Shown here: one piece after another, positions 17,006 to 25,342 of the stretch
Position numbering within the stretch: the first letter of the stretch is position 1
How the letters are laid out: the number at the start of each line of letters is the position of its first letter
Position numbers and translations under genes: made by a program
Notes under the pieces: generated by a model
Seen by the model: only the letters and a program-made list of their open reading frames with translations
Told to the model about the DNA's origin: nothing
Database searches by the model: none
NCBI GenBank assembly: GCA_024637145.1
Contig: JAGXFQ010000011.1
Location: 1-32,567, forward strand
Reading direction: 5' to 3'
DNA length: 32,567 bases
DNA from: Desulfobulbaceae bacterium
GTDB taxonomy: Bacteria; Desulfobacterota; Desulfobulbia; Desulfobulbales; SURF-16

Positions 17006-18511
17006 TCAGAGACCGAGCAGCCCGTAGACCCGGTCCATGTCCACCTGCTCCCGGACCGCAGCGGCCAGCCGGTCAAAGGCGGGTTCCAGATCGTAACAGG
17101 CCTGAATCTGAACCAGGGGGGCCAGGCCATGGCGGCGGCGCAAACCATCGATAAACCAGCGCCGGAAGGCATCGTCATCAAAGATGCCATGCAGATAGGA
17201 GCCCCAGACCAGGCCGTCAGCAGAGACACTCCCGGCATCCTCCTGGCCGGCCAGGCTGAGCAGCGGCAGGCCCGTGCCGACGCTCACCCCATGATGGATC
17301 TCATAACCGCGGACCTGACAGCCTGAGGGCAGATGGAGGCCGCTCTTCAAGGTCAGGGTCTTGTCCTTGGCCAAAACCGTATCCACCGCCAGCAGGGCCA
17401 AGCCGGGCAGGGTCTCGCCGGCGGACTCCACATGGTGGGGATCGGCAATATGGTGCCCCAGCATCTGGAAACCGCCGCAGATACCACCCACCTCAACGCC
17501 CTGGGCCGCCTGCTGCTTGATCCCCTCAGCCAGACCGCTCTCCATCAGAAAGCGCAGATCAGCCACCACATTCTTGCTGCCCGGCACTAAAATGGCATGG
17601 GGAGAGCCCAGATCCCCGGCCCTTTTCACCAGTCGGATCCGCACGTCCGTCTCGGCCAGAAAGGGCTCAAAATCGGTGAAATTGGAGATATGGGGCAGAT
17701 CAATCAAGGCCAGATCAATGTCGGCCCGGCCCTGCGACTCCTGCTCAAAGAGGCCGTTTTTGAAACCGACCGAATCCTCCTCAGGCAGCCCCAGATTGGC
17801 GAGATAATCCACCACCCCCAGCACCGGCTTGCCCGTCTTGGCCAGCGTATAGCTGAGGGCGTCATCCAGGAGAGACTTCTGGCCCCGGAAGCGATTGACC
17901 ACAAAACCGGCCAGCAGGTCCCGCTCCCACTGATCCAGGATCTCCATGGTGCCGACAAAGGCGGCAAAGACGCCGCCCCGGTCGATATCACCCACCAGCA
18001 GCACCTTGGCCCCGGCATAGCGGGCCATGGGCATATTGACGATATCATGGTGCTTGAGATTGACCTCGGCCGGACTGCCCGCCCCCTCCAGGATAATGAC
18101 CTGGTGCTCAGCGGCCAGGGAGTCATACGCCTCCTGCACCCGGGCAAAGGCCTCCGGCTTATAGCGCAGATAGTCGCTGACGCTCATGTTGGCCACCGGC
18201 CGGCCCATGACAATGACCTGGCTGCCCGTGTCGGAAGAGGGCTTGAGCAGCACCGGATTCATGCGCACATCCGGATCAAGGCGCGCGGCCTGGGCCTGCA
18301 CCACCTGGGCCCGGCCCATTTCCTCGCCGTGCCGGGTGACATAGGAATTGAGGGACATATTCTGGGCCTTAAAGGGCGCCACAGAGAGGCCGTCCTGCAG
18401 AAGAATACGGCAAAAGGCGGCCGTTAAAATAGACTTGCCGGCATTGGAACAGGTGCCCTGAAACATCAGGGCAGGCGTGCCCACCGTGGAAGGAGAACTA
18501 TCTAGAATCAT
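17006..18511 (-). CDS. cobQ: Cobyric acid synthase
   Basis: ATP- and glutamine-dependent amidation of four side chains of adenosylcobyrinic acid a,c-diamide (CobQ, also CbiP). 501 aa. Seen: N-terminal P-loop-like [11 protein letters not shown] (about 20-30), [25 protein letters not shown], then the glutamine amidotransferase domain with [11 protein letters not shown], the nucleophile region [11 protein letters not shown] (Cys about 344) and the His of SYLHGIFDD. The enzyme appears complete. The start ATG follows the small ORF at 18551-18769 by 40 bases. No cobalamin riboswitch could be recognised upstream. Confidence 0.94.
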   Translation of the reverse strand: MILDSSPSTVGTPALMFQGTCSNAGKSILTAAFCRILLQDGLSVAPFKAQNMSLNSYVTRHGEEMGRAQVVQAQAARLDPDVRMNPVLLKPSSDTGSQVIVMGRPVANMSVSDYLRYKPEAFARVQEAYDSLAAEHQVIILEGAGSPAEVNLKHHDIVNMPMARYAGAKVLLVGDIDRGGVFAAFVGTMEILDQWERDLLAGFVVNRFRGQKSLLDDALSYTLAKTGKPVLGVVDYLANLGLPEEDSVGFKNGLFEQESQGRADIDLALIDLPHISNFTDFEPFLAETDVRIRLVKRAGDLGSPHAILVPGSKNVVADLRFLMESGLAEGIKQQAAQGVEVGGICGGFQMLGHHIADPHHVESAGETLPGLALLAVDTVLAKDKTLTLKSGLHLPSGCQVRGYEIHHGVSVGTGLPLLSLAGQEDAGSVSADGLVWGSYLHGIFDDDAFRRWFIDGLRRRHGLAPLVQIQACYDLEPAFDRLAAAVREQVDMDRVYGLLGL

Positions 18512-18550
18512 GTATAAAATATGCAGCAGCGGCTGCTTTGGGAAAGATGT

Positions 18551-18769
18551 TTACGAAAAAGGCACAAAGACGGCGCACCCCAGCCTTTCATTTTGAGCCC
18601 CAAAATAGCAGACCCCTTGGCTTTGCACAACGGCTTCTTTGCCGGCCCGCACCGTGGCAACAAAATCATGGCCCCCACCTCCGGACAGGTGCAGCGGCTG
18701 GGGACCGGCCAGGGCAAAATCGCCCTCTTCCCCCGGCCTTTTGCATAAGCAGACAAATCTGGCATCCAC
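18551..18769 (-). CDS. Small hypothetical protein upstream of cobQ
   Basis: 72 aa, not recognised. The ATG at 18769 is preceded by GGAGG five bases away, the main reason to call it real. The product has two close Cys (VCLCK, residues 5-9), a Gly-rich turn (LSGGGGHDF) and a third Cys in GVCYFGAQ, with a hydrophobic end (CAVFVPFS). No membrane segment. The stop is 40 bases before cobQ, so co-transcription is likely. An overlapping frame (18508-18792) lacks such a start. The rest of the 323-base interval between rsmG and cobQ holds GC-rich hairpin sequence (about 18793-18830) but nothing I can name. Confidence 0.5.
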   Translation of the reverse strand: MDARFVCLCKRPGEEGDFALAGPQPLHLSGGGGHDFVATVRAGKEAVVQSQGVCYFGAQNERLGCAVFVPFS

Positions 18770-18834
18770 CCCTCCAGCTCTGCAGGCGCCAATGATTGCC
18801 GGTCAGAGAGGAAGGCCGGCAGGCCCGCCTTTTT

Positions 18835-19509
18835 TTATGGTATCTGCGGATCGTTTTTCTGGAAGATAACAAGGGAGCGCTGCTGTGGTTTGCCTGGCAG
18901 GGTCACGCTCTTTCTGTCCACCAGGGTCAAATGGGCGCTTAAAGGCTCCTGCTGCCAGGCGGCAAGCTCGTCATCCACCTTGCGGCCCTTCATGCAGATA
19001 AGCAGGCCGCCTGGCCGGCAATAGGGCGCGGCCAGGGTGAGAAAAACGGTCATATCGGCAAAGGCCCGAGAGGTGACCAGGTCAAAGGGGCCCAGCCGGG
19101 CAACCATGGCGGCATCGGCCTCCAACCGCTCACCGATAACGGTTACCCCGGTAAGGGCCAGGGTGCGGATGATGTGGCGCAAGAAGGCCACCCTTTTGCC
19201 CCGCGGCTCCATAAGTGTTACCTGCAGCTGGGGAGAAACAGCCTTCAGCACCAGACCGGGAAAACCGGCGCCTGAGCCGATATCGAGCAGGCGGCAATCG
19301 TTCTCGGGCAGATGGGACAGCAGGGTGAGGGAGTCGAGAAAATGGCTGGTGAGGATCTCTTCCCGGTCGGCCCTGGCCACCAGGTTCATCTTTTTGCTCC
19401 ACTTGTCCAGCTCCCCATAGTAGCGGCAGAGAAGGGCAAGCTGGCCAGAGGTGAGCTCAAGGCCGAGCTGGCTACAGCCTTGGGCCAGAAAATCGTCGCA
19501 GGAGATCAT
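18835..19509 (-). CDS. rsmG: 16S rRNA (guanine-527-N7)-methyltransferase
   Basis: SAM-dependent methyltransferase that makes m7G527 in 16S rRNA (formerly GidB). 224 aa. Seen: WSKKMNLVARADREEILTSHFLDSL, the SAM motif LLDIGSGAGFPGLVLKAV (about 77-94), LMEPRGKRVAFLRHI, and VTSRAFADM, all characteristic. It begins eight bases after the hisD stop and so belongs to the same unit. No paired mnmG (gidA) is present nearby. Confidence 0.94.
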   Translation of the reverse strand: MISCDDFLAQGCSQLGLELTSGQLALLCRYYGELDKWSKKMNLVARADREEILTSHFLDSLTLLSHLPENDCRLLDIGSGAGFPGLVLKAVSPQLQVTLMEPRGKRVAFLRHIIRTLALTGVTVIGERLEADAAMVARLGPFDLVTSRAFADMTVFLTLAAPYCRPGGLLICMKGRKVDDELAAWQQEPLSAHLTLVDRKSVTLPGKPQQRSLVIFQKNDPQIP

Positions 19510-19517
19510 GGTGAGGG

Positions 19518-20825
19518 CTACATCTCTGCCAGGCGGACGGCCACGGAGCGGGCATGGGCGGTGAGGCCCTCCAGGTTGGCCAGGGCCTGGATATGGGGGG
19601 CATCGGCCAGCAAGGCCTCCTTAGAGTAGGCGATGATGGACGATTTCTTCAAAAAAGTCTCCACCCCCAGGGCCGAGGAGATGCGGGCCGTGCCCATGGT
19701 GGGCAGCACATGATTGGGACCGGCCACATAATCGCCGCACGCCTCGGGGGAGTAGTTGCCCAGGAAAATGGCGCCGGCATGCGCCACCTTGCCCAAGAGC
19801 AGAAAGGGCTCCGCCACCATGAGCTCCAGATGCTCGATGGCGATGGCATTGGCCAGGGCCACGGCCTCATCGACATCGGCACAGACCACGATGACGCCGC
19901 GCTGCGCAAGGGCGGTGCGGGCAATCTCCTCTCTTGAGAGCAGGGGCAGCTGGCGCTCCAGTTCAGCCACGGTATCTTCGGCCACTTGGGCGCTGGTGGT
20001 GAGCAGAATGGCCAGGGCCTGGGGGTCATGCTCGGCCTGGGCCAGCATATCCGCTGCGCAGCTGGCCGGCGAGGCCCCTGCATCGGCAATGATCAGCACC
20101 TCGCTGGGGCCGGCCAGCATGTCGATGCGCACCCGGCCCATGACCTGGCGCTTGGCCTCAGCCACAAACTGGTTGCCCGGCCCAACAATGACATCCACCC
20201 GGGGGATGGTCTCGGTGCCAAAGGCCAGGGCGGCAATGGCCCAGGCCGAGCCGGTCTTGTAGATCTCGGTGATACCGATCTCCCGGGCCGCCACCAGCAG
20301 GGCGGGATGGACCGAGCCGTCGGCCCCGGGCGGGGTCATCATCACCCTTTTTTGCACCCCGGCAATGGCGGCGGGGATGCCGTTCATCAGCACCGAAGAA
20401 ACCAAAGGAGTCTTACCGCCCTGGCCGCCGGGGACGTAGAGGCCGGCCGAGGCCACCGGCCGCACCAGACGGCCGGTGATGGTGCCGTCCTCTCGGGTCA
20501 CCATCCACGACTCTTCCATCTCCCGCTGGTGGAACTGCCAGATGCGCTCCTTGGCCAGCCGGATGGAGGCCAGGATGGCATCATCCACCTGGTCATAGGC
20601 GGCGTCCATCTCCGCTTGGCTGGCCCGCAGGGAGTCAAGGGCCATCTCCGGCGCATCGAACCTGCGGGTATATTCCAGCACCGCCTCATCACCCCGGCTC
20701 CGCACCTGGGCGATGATGTCGCTGACGATCTCCCGGCATTTGGGATCTGCCAATTGAAATCTGTCGGCAAGGGCAGTTATTTTCTGCCGGCCTTCCTGGG
20801 AAGTTGACTTGAGAGGGGTAATCAT
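19518..20825 (-). CDS. hisD: Histidinol dehydrogenase
   Basis: Zn- and NAD-dependent oxidation of L-histidinol to L-histidine, the last two steps of the pathway. 435 aa. Seen: SAGLYVPGGQGGKTPLVSSVLMN, GPGNQFVAEAKRQV, LAGPSEVLIIAD, zinc ligands in MLAQAEHDPQ, the catalytic Glu-His in AIAIEHLEL, ACGDYVAGPNHVLPT, and the C-terminal His in LTAHARS. It lies outside any his operon; its upstream neighbour is a multihaem cytochrome. AAGGAT eight bases before the ATG is the ribosome-binding site and is one copy of a target duplication of the element at 20838-20998. Confidence 0.95.
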   Translation of the reverse strand: MITPLKSTSQEGRQKITALADRFQLADPKCREIVSDIIAQVRSRGDEAVLEYTRRFDAPEMALDSLRASQAEMDAAYDQVDDAILASIRLAKERIWQFHQREMEESWMVTREDGTITGRLVRPVASAGLYVPGGQGGKTPLVSSVLMNGIPAAIAGVQKRVMMTPPGADGSVHPALLVAAREIGITEIYKTGSAWAIAALAFGTETIPRVDVIVGPGNQFVAEAKRQVMGRVRIDMLAGPSEVLIIADAGASPASCAADMLAQAEHDPQALAILLTTSAQVAEDTVAELERQLPLLSREEIARTALAQRGVIVVCADVDEAVALANAIAIEHLELMVAEPFLLLGKVAHAGAIFLGNYSPEACGDYVAGPNHVLPTMGTARISSALGVETFLKKSSIIAYSKEALLADAPHIQALANLEGLTAHARSVAVRLAEM

Positions 20826-20837
20826 AGCTTTATCCTT

Positions 20838-20998
20838 GATGGCGTCGCAAAAACTCCGATCTCCTGCGTCGTGGCGGCATCTCGGGTACTCAGCGTACCA
20901 TATGTACGCTTCCGTGCCCTCGTCACCACCACTTCTTGCATATCAAAGTTTTTGTTTAGCCATCTCACGCGGTACGATGAACTTTTTGCGAGTTCATC
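20838..20998. mobile_element. 161-bp MITE-like palindromic element (family 2)
   Basis: Terminal inverted repeats of the form GATG..CTCGCAAAAA are seen at 20838-20855 and 20980-20998, with a central AGCGTACCATATGTACGCT palindrome and no ORF. ATCCTT occurs directly at both edges (20832-20837 and 20999-21004), a likely 6-bp target duplication. It lies between the cytochrome stop and the hisD start. Confidence 0.8.
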
Positions 20999-22700
20999 AT
21001 CCTTCATCGGTAAAAACCGGACATCTGGTCTGGGGGGTATAGTTCTTCCAGGCCGGGTCCGTGTATTCTCCATGGCACTCGATACATTGGCCGATCCGCA
21101 GAATGCGGCCAAGCTCCTTTTTGTTAAAGGGCCGCAGATCAGGGCGGGAGGCGCGCTGGAGCTGTTTGCCGTCAATGGAGACAAAGGCATCCAGGGGCGG
21201 GGTGGTGCCCACGGCCGTCTCCACCCCCTGATCAAGGCCGCTGAAATTCCACTGGCCGTTCTCCTTCCAGACCCTGCCTTCACCCAGACCCAGCACCTTG
21301 GGCTCGGTATGGCATTCCTCGCAGCTGCGGCCCTTGGCCTGGGTGGTATGGGGACTGATGGCGGCCATGGTAAAAGAATTGAACTGGCTCTCCTCGCCGC
21401 CCTCCTCATCCAGGAGGGTGATGATATCCTGGCAGCCGGGGGTGACGATCACCACCTGGTCATCCCACACCGCCAGCGTGGGCCGTTCATAGCGGATATA
21501 GGAACGGCCTTCGCTCCACCAGCCCGGGGTCTGCTCCATGGTCAGTTTGTCCAGGTCGGTATCGCTGCGGTCATACTTGACATGACAGCCGTAACATTGC
21601 GGTACCCAGGTGGAATGGCAGCTGTCGCAGCCCAGGCGGTTATGGCCCTGAAAATCACAGACCCCGGCCTTGGGCGGCTTCAAGGGATGGAGCTGGTCCG
21701 TGATCTTATTCCGCAGGACATAGCCCGTCTCCTGCTTGACCACATTATTGAGCAGCTGGTTTTTGCGGGTCACCCCCACCTGGTCACGAGTGTGACAGGT
21801 CTGGCACTCAATTTCCACCGCCTCTTCATAATGGGCATAGTTGGTGCCGTCACCCATGATCTCGTTGCGGGTATGACAGTCAATGCAGGCCATGCCCTGG
21901 CGGTGGTGGATATCATCACTGATGTTGAGATAGAAACGGTTGCCCGGCAGCTCCTGGCTGGACATCTCGCCCTCTTCATAGGGGGTGCCGTAGTTCTCAG
22001 ACTCATAGACGCCGGTGTAGGATATGCCGATCCGGCCGCTGCGATTATGACAGCGCACACAGTTGGTGGCAGGCACCTTCTTGGTGATCAGAGGATGGAT
22101 TTTCTTGGCCGCCTCAGGATCAAGGGTTGCATCCTTGATAAAGTGACAGGCCGTGCAGCCCCCGCCTTTTTCCCCGAAAAAGCCGGGCAGATCGCCCTTC
22201 TGTTTCCAGAGATGACAGGTGGCGCAGAGCTTGCGATAATAATCCAGGGCCAGAGAGTTGTCGCCGCTTGCCAGCAGCTTCTCCACCGAAAAGTCGCCGT
22301 TCTGATCCGGGGCCTCTCCCCAGTAATGCAGCAGGGTGGCCAGGATGCCGCGGTTGGTGGCCATCAGCGAATTCTTGACTTTCTTGACATCAGCGGCATG
22401 GCACCCCTCCATGCCGCAGGTCTTTTCCACCACCCGCAGGTCTCCGGGATTATTAACAATACCCTTATGGGCCGTCTCCTTGTCAATGGCCAGGGCATCG
22501 CCGAGATGGCAGGGGGAGCAGCCCAGGATCTTGGTGTCATGGGCGGCATCGAGCTTCTCGGTGGTATGGCAGGAGAGGCACATCTCCACCTGGCCGCTGC
22601 TGGTCACATGGAGCTGTGCCGGCCGCTGGGTCATATTCTCTTTGACGATGAGGGCCAGAATTATCAGAAGGATGATGAGCAGGGCCAGACGAGTGGACAT
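20997..22700 (-). CDS. Multihaem c-type cytochrome (about twelve haems)
   Basis: Probable periplasmic or membrane-anchored electron-transfer protein. 567 aa from the ATG at 22700 (a GTG three codons earlier is less likely). One N-terminal hydrophobic segment (LALLIILLIILALIV) could be a membrane anchor or signal. Seen: eleven CXXCH haem sites (CLSCH, CSPCH, CATCH, CTACH, CVRCH, CIDCH, CQTCH, CDSCH, CYGCH, CEECH, CIECH) and one CX4CH (CGMEGCH) that could bind a twelfth. The spacing is irregular, unlike tetrahaem c3 repeats. I cannot assign it to a named reductase family. The end, TDEG-stop, falls at the edge of an inserted repeat. Confidence 0.85.
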   Translation of the reverse strand: MSTRLALLIILLIILALIVKENMTQRPAQLHVTSSGQVEMCLSCHTTEKLDAAHDTKILGCSPCHLGDALAIDKETAHKGIVNNPGDLRVVEKTCGMEGCHAADVKKVKNSLMATNRGILATLLHYWGEAPDQNGDFSVEKLLASGDNSLALDYYRKLCATCHLWKQKGDLPGFFGEKGGGCTACHFIKDATLDPEAAKKIHPLITKKVPATNCVRCHNRSGRIGISYTGVYESENYGTPYEEGEMSSQELPGNRFYLNISDDIHHRQGMACIDCHTRNEIMGDGTNYAHYEEAVEIECQTCHTRDQVGVTRKNQLLNNVVKQETGYVLRNKITDQLHPLKPPKAGVCDFQGHNRLGCDSCHSTWVPQCYGCHVKYDRSDTDLDKLTMEQTPGWWSEGRSYIRYERPTLAVWDDQVVIVTPGCQDIITLLDEEGGEESQFNSFTMAAISPHTTQAKGRSCEECHTEPKVLGLGEGRVWKENGQWNFSGLDQGVETAVGTTPPLDAFVSIDGKQLQRASRPDLRPFNKKELGRILRIGQCIECHGEYTDPAWKNYTPQTRCPVFTDEG

Positions 22701-22709
22701 AGAAAACAC

Positions 22710-22777
22710 AAGGATGAATTATGAAGGTTAACGGCTGAATCTGGGATGTTTTTCTTCATCCTTCAGAATTCATCCTT
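22710..22777. repeat. Short inverted GAAGGATGAATT-type repeats upstream of the cytochrome
   Basis: AAGGATGAATTATGAAGG at 22710-22727 faces CTTCATCCTTCAGAATTCATCCTT at 22754-22777, giving several overlapping inverted matches. It lies directly upstream of the cytochrome start and could form a hairpin in its leader. Together with the repeat at 22812-23033 and the terminator after it, this explains the 391-base gap. Confidence 0.5.
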
Positions 22778-22811
22778 CAGCCTTGGCCAATAAAAAAGGT
22801 TCAGCAGCGCA

Positions 22812-23033
22812 GTCAGGGAAAGGCTGTTTGTTAAACACAAAGGCACAAAGACATTCTTTTCAATACCCCCTTAAGGGGTACAAAGGGATTACATAAAGAA
22901 AACCTCTGTGTCTTTGTGCCTTTGTGTTGAGAAAAATAATTAAATACAAGTTTGCAGGCTTACCCCTCTCCATTTTATGCCAATTTTTCCAACCATTCTG
23001 CCAGCAAAAATAAAGCCTTCCCCGCAAATCAAA
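22812..23033 (+). repeat. Dispersed palindromic repeat, copy B, with rearranged centre
   Basis: Matches 10206-10427 in the flanks. The inverted arms are at 22834-22853 and 22909-22928. Between them block Y (22854-22880) is inverted and comes first, and block X (22881-22908) follows in the same orientation as in copy A. As in copy A, the element lies between the start of a minus-strand gene and the terminator of the next. Confidence 0.85.
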
Positions 23034-23042
23034 TAAGCATCT

Positions 23043-23074
23043 AAAAAAAGCGCTGAGACTGTTGCCCTCAGGGC
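23043..23074 (-). terminator. Probable rho-independent terminator of the DAHP synthase gene
   Basis: On the minus strand GCCCTGAG (23074-23067) pairs with CTCAGCGC (23057-23050) with one mismatch, followed by seven T. It starts about 27 bases after the stop codon. Confidence 0.65.
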
Positions 23075-23100
23075 CTTTACACAACAGACAAGGCTGCAAA

Positions 23101-24435
23101 TTACGTTCTGATCATCTCGGCGATCTGGAAGGCGAGCTCCAGACTCTGCTCAGCGTTTAAGCGCGGATCACAATTAGTCCGATAATTTTCCGCCAGATTC
23201 TTGTCTATGATATTCCGGTCGCCGCCGGTACACTCCGTGACGTTGGCGCCGGTCAACTCAAAATGGACACCACCAGGGATGGAGCCCTCGGCCCAGTGGA
23301 TCTCAAAGAAGCGCTGGAGTTCACTCAAGATATCATTGAAATTACGGGTCTTATAACCGCTCTCCGAGGTATAGGTATTGCCATGCATGGGATCGCAGCT
23401 CCAGACGATCTTAAACCCTTCCTTCTTGGCCATGCGGATGAGACCGGGCAGATATTTTTCAATATCCTTGCCGAAGCGGGTGATGAGGGTGATGCGGCCC
23501 GCTTCGTTTTCAGGGTTGAGGCGCAGGATAAGCTCTTTAATGACATCAAGATCATGATTGGGGCCCACCTTGATGCCGAGGGGATTCAACACCCCGCTCA
23601 GGAAGTGGACATGGGCACCGTCCAACTGCCGGGTCCGATCGCCGATCCAGAGCATATGGGCCGAACAGTCATACCAGTGGCCGGTAATGGAATCCTGCCG
23701 GGTCAAGGCCTGCTCATAGCCCATGAGCAGGGCCTCGTGGGAGGTGTAGAAGCTGGCCTGGTTGAGCTGGGGCGCATTGGTGTCAATGCCGATGACCCGC
23801 ATGAAATTAAGAGCCTGGTCAATATGACGGCCCAGCCGTTCGTAATTGCGGCCCATGGGCGAGGCCTTGACGAACTCATTGTTCCAGGCATGGACACGCT
23901 CCAGGGCAGCATAACCGCCCCGGGTAAAGGCCCGGAGGATATTCATGGTGGCGGCCGAGAGATGGTAGCCGTGCACCATGCGCTGGGGATCAGGAACACG
24001 GGCCGCCGCGGTAAATTCGGGGCCGTTGACCATATCACCCCGATAACTGGGCAGGGTGACCCCGTCAATGGTCTCCAGATCAGATGAGCGGGGCTTGGCG
24101 TACTGGCCGGCCATGCGGCCCACCTTGACCACAGGCTTGCCGCCGGCATAACTCAAGACAATGGCCATCTGCAAAATAACCTTCAGGGTGTCGCGGATGG
24201 CCGGGGCCGTACAGTTGTTAAAATCTTCGGCACAATCGCCGCCCTGCAGTAAAAAGGCCTTGCCTTCCACGGCATCGGCCAGCTGCTTCTTCAGCTCCCG
24301 GATCTCGCCGGCAAAAACCAGAGGCGGCAGCAGGGAGATGGTCTCCACCGCCTGCTGATAGCCCTCCTCATCAGGCCACTGGGGCTGCTGCAGGGCCTGA
24401 AAATTCTGCCAGCTTGTCTTTGTCCATTCTGCCAT
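23101..24435 (-). CDS. 3-deoxy-7-phosphoheptulonate synthase, class II
   Basis: First enzyme of the shikimate pathway, condensing phosphoenolpyruvate and erythrose 4-phosphate. It is the class II (plant/Mycobacterium) type, not the E. coli AroFGH type. 444 aa from the second ATG at 24435 (MAEWTKTSWQ); an ATG at 24441 is also possible. Seen: LLQGGDCAEDF, VKVGRMAGQYAKPRS, SYRGDMVNG, the KVGPNH and GNTYTSESGYKTR segments, ECTGG and CDPRLN near the C-terminus. All expected signature stretches are present. Upstream is a 241-base gap that holds a palindromic repeat. It has its own terminator. Confidence 0.94.
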   Translation of the reverse strand: MAEWTKTSWQNFQALQQPQWPDEEGYQQAVETISLLPPLVFAGEIRELKKQLADAVEGKAFLLQGGDCAEDFNNCTAPAIRDTLKVILQMAIVLSYAGGKPVVKVGRMAGQYAKPRSSDLETIDGVTLPSYRGDMVNGPEFTAAARVPDPQRMVHGYHLSAATMNILRAFTRGGYAALERVHAWNNEFVKASPMGRNYERLGRHIDQALNFMRVIGIDTNAPQLNQASFYTSHEALLMGYEQALTRQDSITGHWYDCSAHMLWIGDRTRQLDGAHVHFLSGVLNPLGIKVGPNHDLDVIKELILRLNPENEAGRITLITRFGKDIEKYLPGLIRMAKKEGFKIVWSCDPMHGNTYTSESGYKTRNFNDILSELQRFFEIHWAEGSIPGGVHFELTGANVTECTGGDRNIIDKNLAENYRTNCDPRLNAEQSLELAFQIAEMIRT

Positions 24436-24570
24436 TTCCATACACTCCTTTAGGAGAAAAATTTTTCATAAACGGCCATCCTCGTGTCCCCACAAGATGT
24501 CGGCCGCCATGGCCGCTCAACCGTAACTACGCACCCCATGGCCACCTCAAGTACAATAACCACCGGAGTT

Positions 24571-24680
24571 GTAACTGCTTGGCGGGTGCCGGAGATTTTC
24601 ACGAGCAGGCCGGCGCCGCATATACCTCATACGCAAGCCGGCCTGAGCGCGGGAAGATTTGGTACCCGGTGAGCAGTTAC
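24571..24680. repeat. 110-bp palindromic element between DAHP synthase and HsdR_N genes
   Basis: Outer arms GTAACTGCT (24571-24579) and AGCAGTTAC (24672-24680), further paired stretches (GGCGGGTGCC facing GGTACCCGGT, with mismatches), and an inner AGGCCGGC/GCCGGCCT stem around a 24-base centre. No ORF and no clear target duplication. The interval 24442-24570 to its left should hold the DAHP synthase promoter; I see only a GGCCGCCATGGCCGC palindrome there. Confidence 0.65.
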
Positions 24681-24682
24681 GC

Positions 24683-25258
24683 TCAACCTTCTTTGACGTT
24701 GGGCAGAGCGCAGGGACCACCTGCGCAACAGATCTCAACATCAAAGGCATTTAAAATCCGCAGCTCCCGTTGCCGCTTTTGGGGGTCATAGGGTGCAAAC
24801 CTGAGCCCGGCCATCATCCGGGCCACTTCTTCCCGGCTGGGAAGGGCGGCCATGCCCCGGCCAAGCACCGCGCCGCTGTAGGTATCAAGAAGCTCGGCAT
24901 CGCAGCCGTTGGTGACCACGGCCAGGGGAATCTGATAGTCGGCATGCAGCACCCGGGCTGCGGCCACGGCCGAACGTTCACGGGTGACCAGGGAGCCCGG
25001 GGCATAGCGGATAAGCAGACATTGCCTGCCGGCCATCCCCAGGACCATGGTGATTTTTGAGGTCACAAAGTGCCTGTTAAAGAGGGTTTCGATGGTGAGA
25101 CGCATCTCAATATCCTCTTTGGGCCATCCCTTCTCCTCCACCATGAGGCGGGCCAGCTCCTGACGGCGCCGCTCGTCATCGGTATCCACCAACTGCTGGC
25201 CGGTGATATAATCCAGGCACTGGCCGTAGATCAGGTGGTGAACAGGGATATCCGTCAT
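24683..25258 (-). CDS. HsdR N-terminal-domain (nuclease-fold) protein in the acsE cluster
   Basis: 191 aa from the ATG at 25258, chosen for GGAGG seven bases upstream. The part TDDERRRQELARLMVEEKGWPKEDI (about residues 26-50; shown only to give the motif, a helix typical of the HSDR_N_2 domain) precedes a small alpha/beta domain containing LLIRYAPGSLVTRERSAVAAARVL. No helicase, methylase or specificity subunit is near, so it is not a restriction enzyme in the usual sense. It ends with a Cys-rich tail (EICCAGGPCALP). It is separated from acsE by a terminator but reads the same way. Function unknown; the position suggests a role tied to C1 metabolism. Confidence 0.65.
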   Translation of the reverse strand: MTDIPVHHLIYGQCLDYITGQQLVDTDDERRRQELARLMVEEKGWPKEDIEMRLTIETLFNRHFVTSKITMVLGMAGRQCLLIRYAPGSLVTRERSAVAAARVLHADYQIPLAVVTNGCDAELLDTYSGAVLGRGMAALPSREEVARMMAGLRFAPYDPQKRQRELRILNAFDVEICCAGGPCALPNVKEG

Positions 25259-25290
25259 GTCCCGAACCTCCACAAGGGTATGGAGACAAC

Positions 25291-25320
25291 AAAAAAGGGG
25301 CCTTGGCGGCCCCTTAAAAA
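25291..25320 (-). terminator. Rho-independent terminator after acsE
   Basis: On the minus strand GGGGCC (25313-25308), a five-base loop, GGCCCC (25302-25297) and six T. Flanking A and T runs make it look functional on both strands. It separates acsE from the HsdR_N-domain gene. Confidence 0.85.
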
Positions 25321-25342
25321 AACTTATGCCAGAGCCCAGATC

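Noticed and set aside
18512..18834. Possible cobalamin riboswitch upstream of cobQ
   Set aside because: No B12-box-like sequence was found on the minus strand; the stretch is better explained by a small ORF and a GC-rich hairpin.
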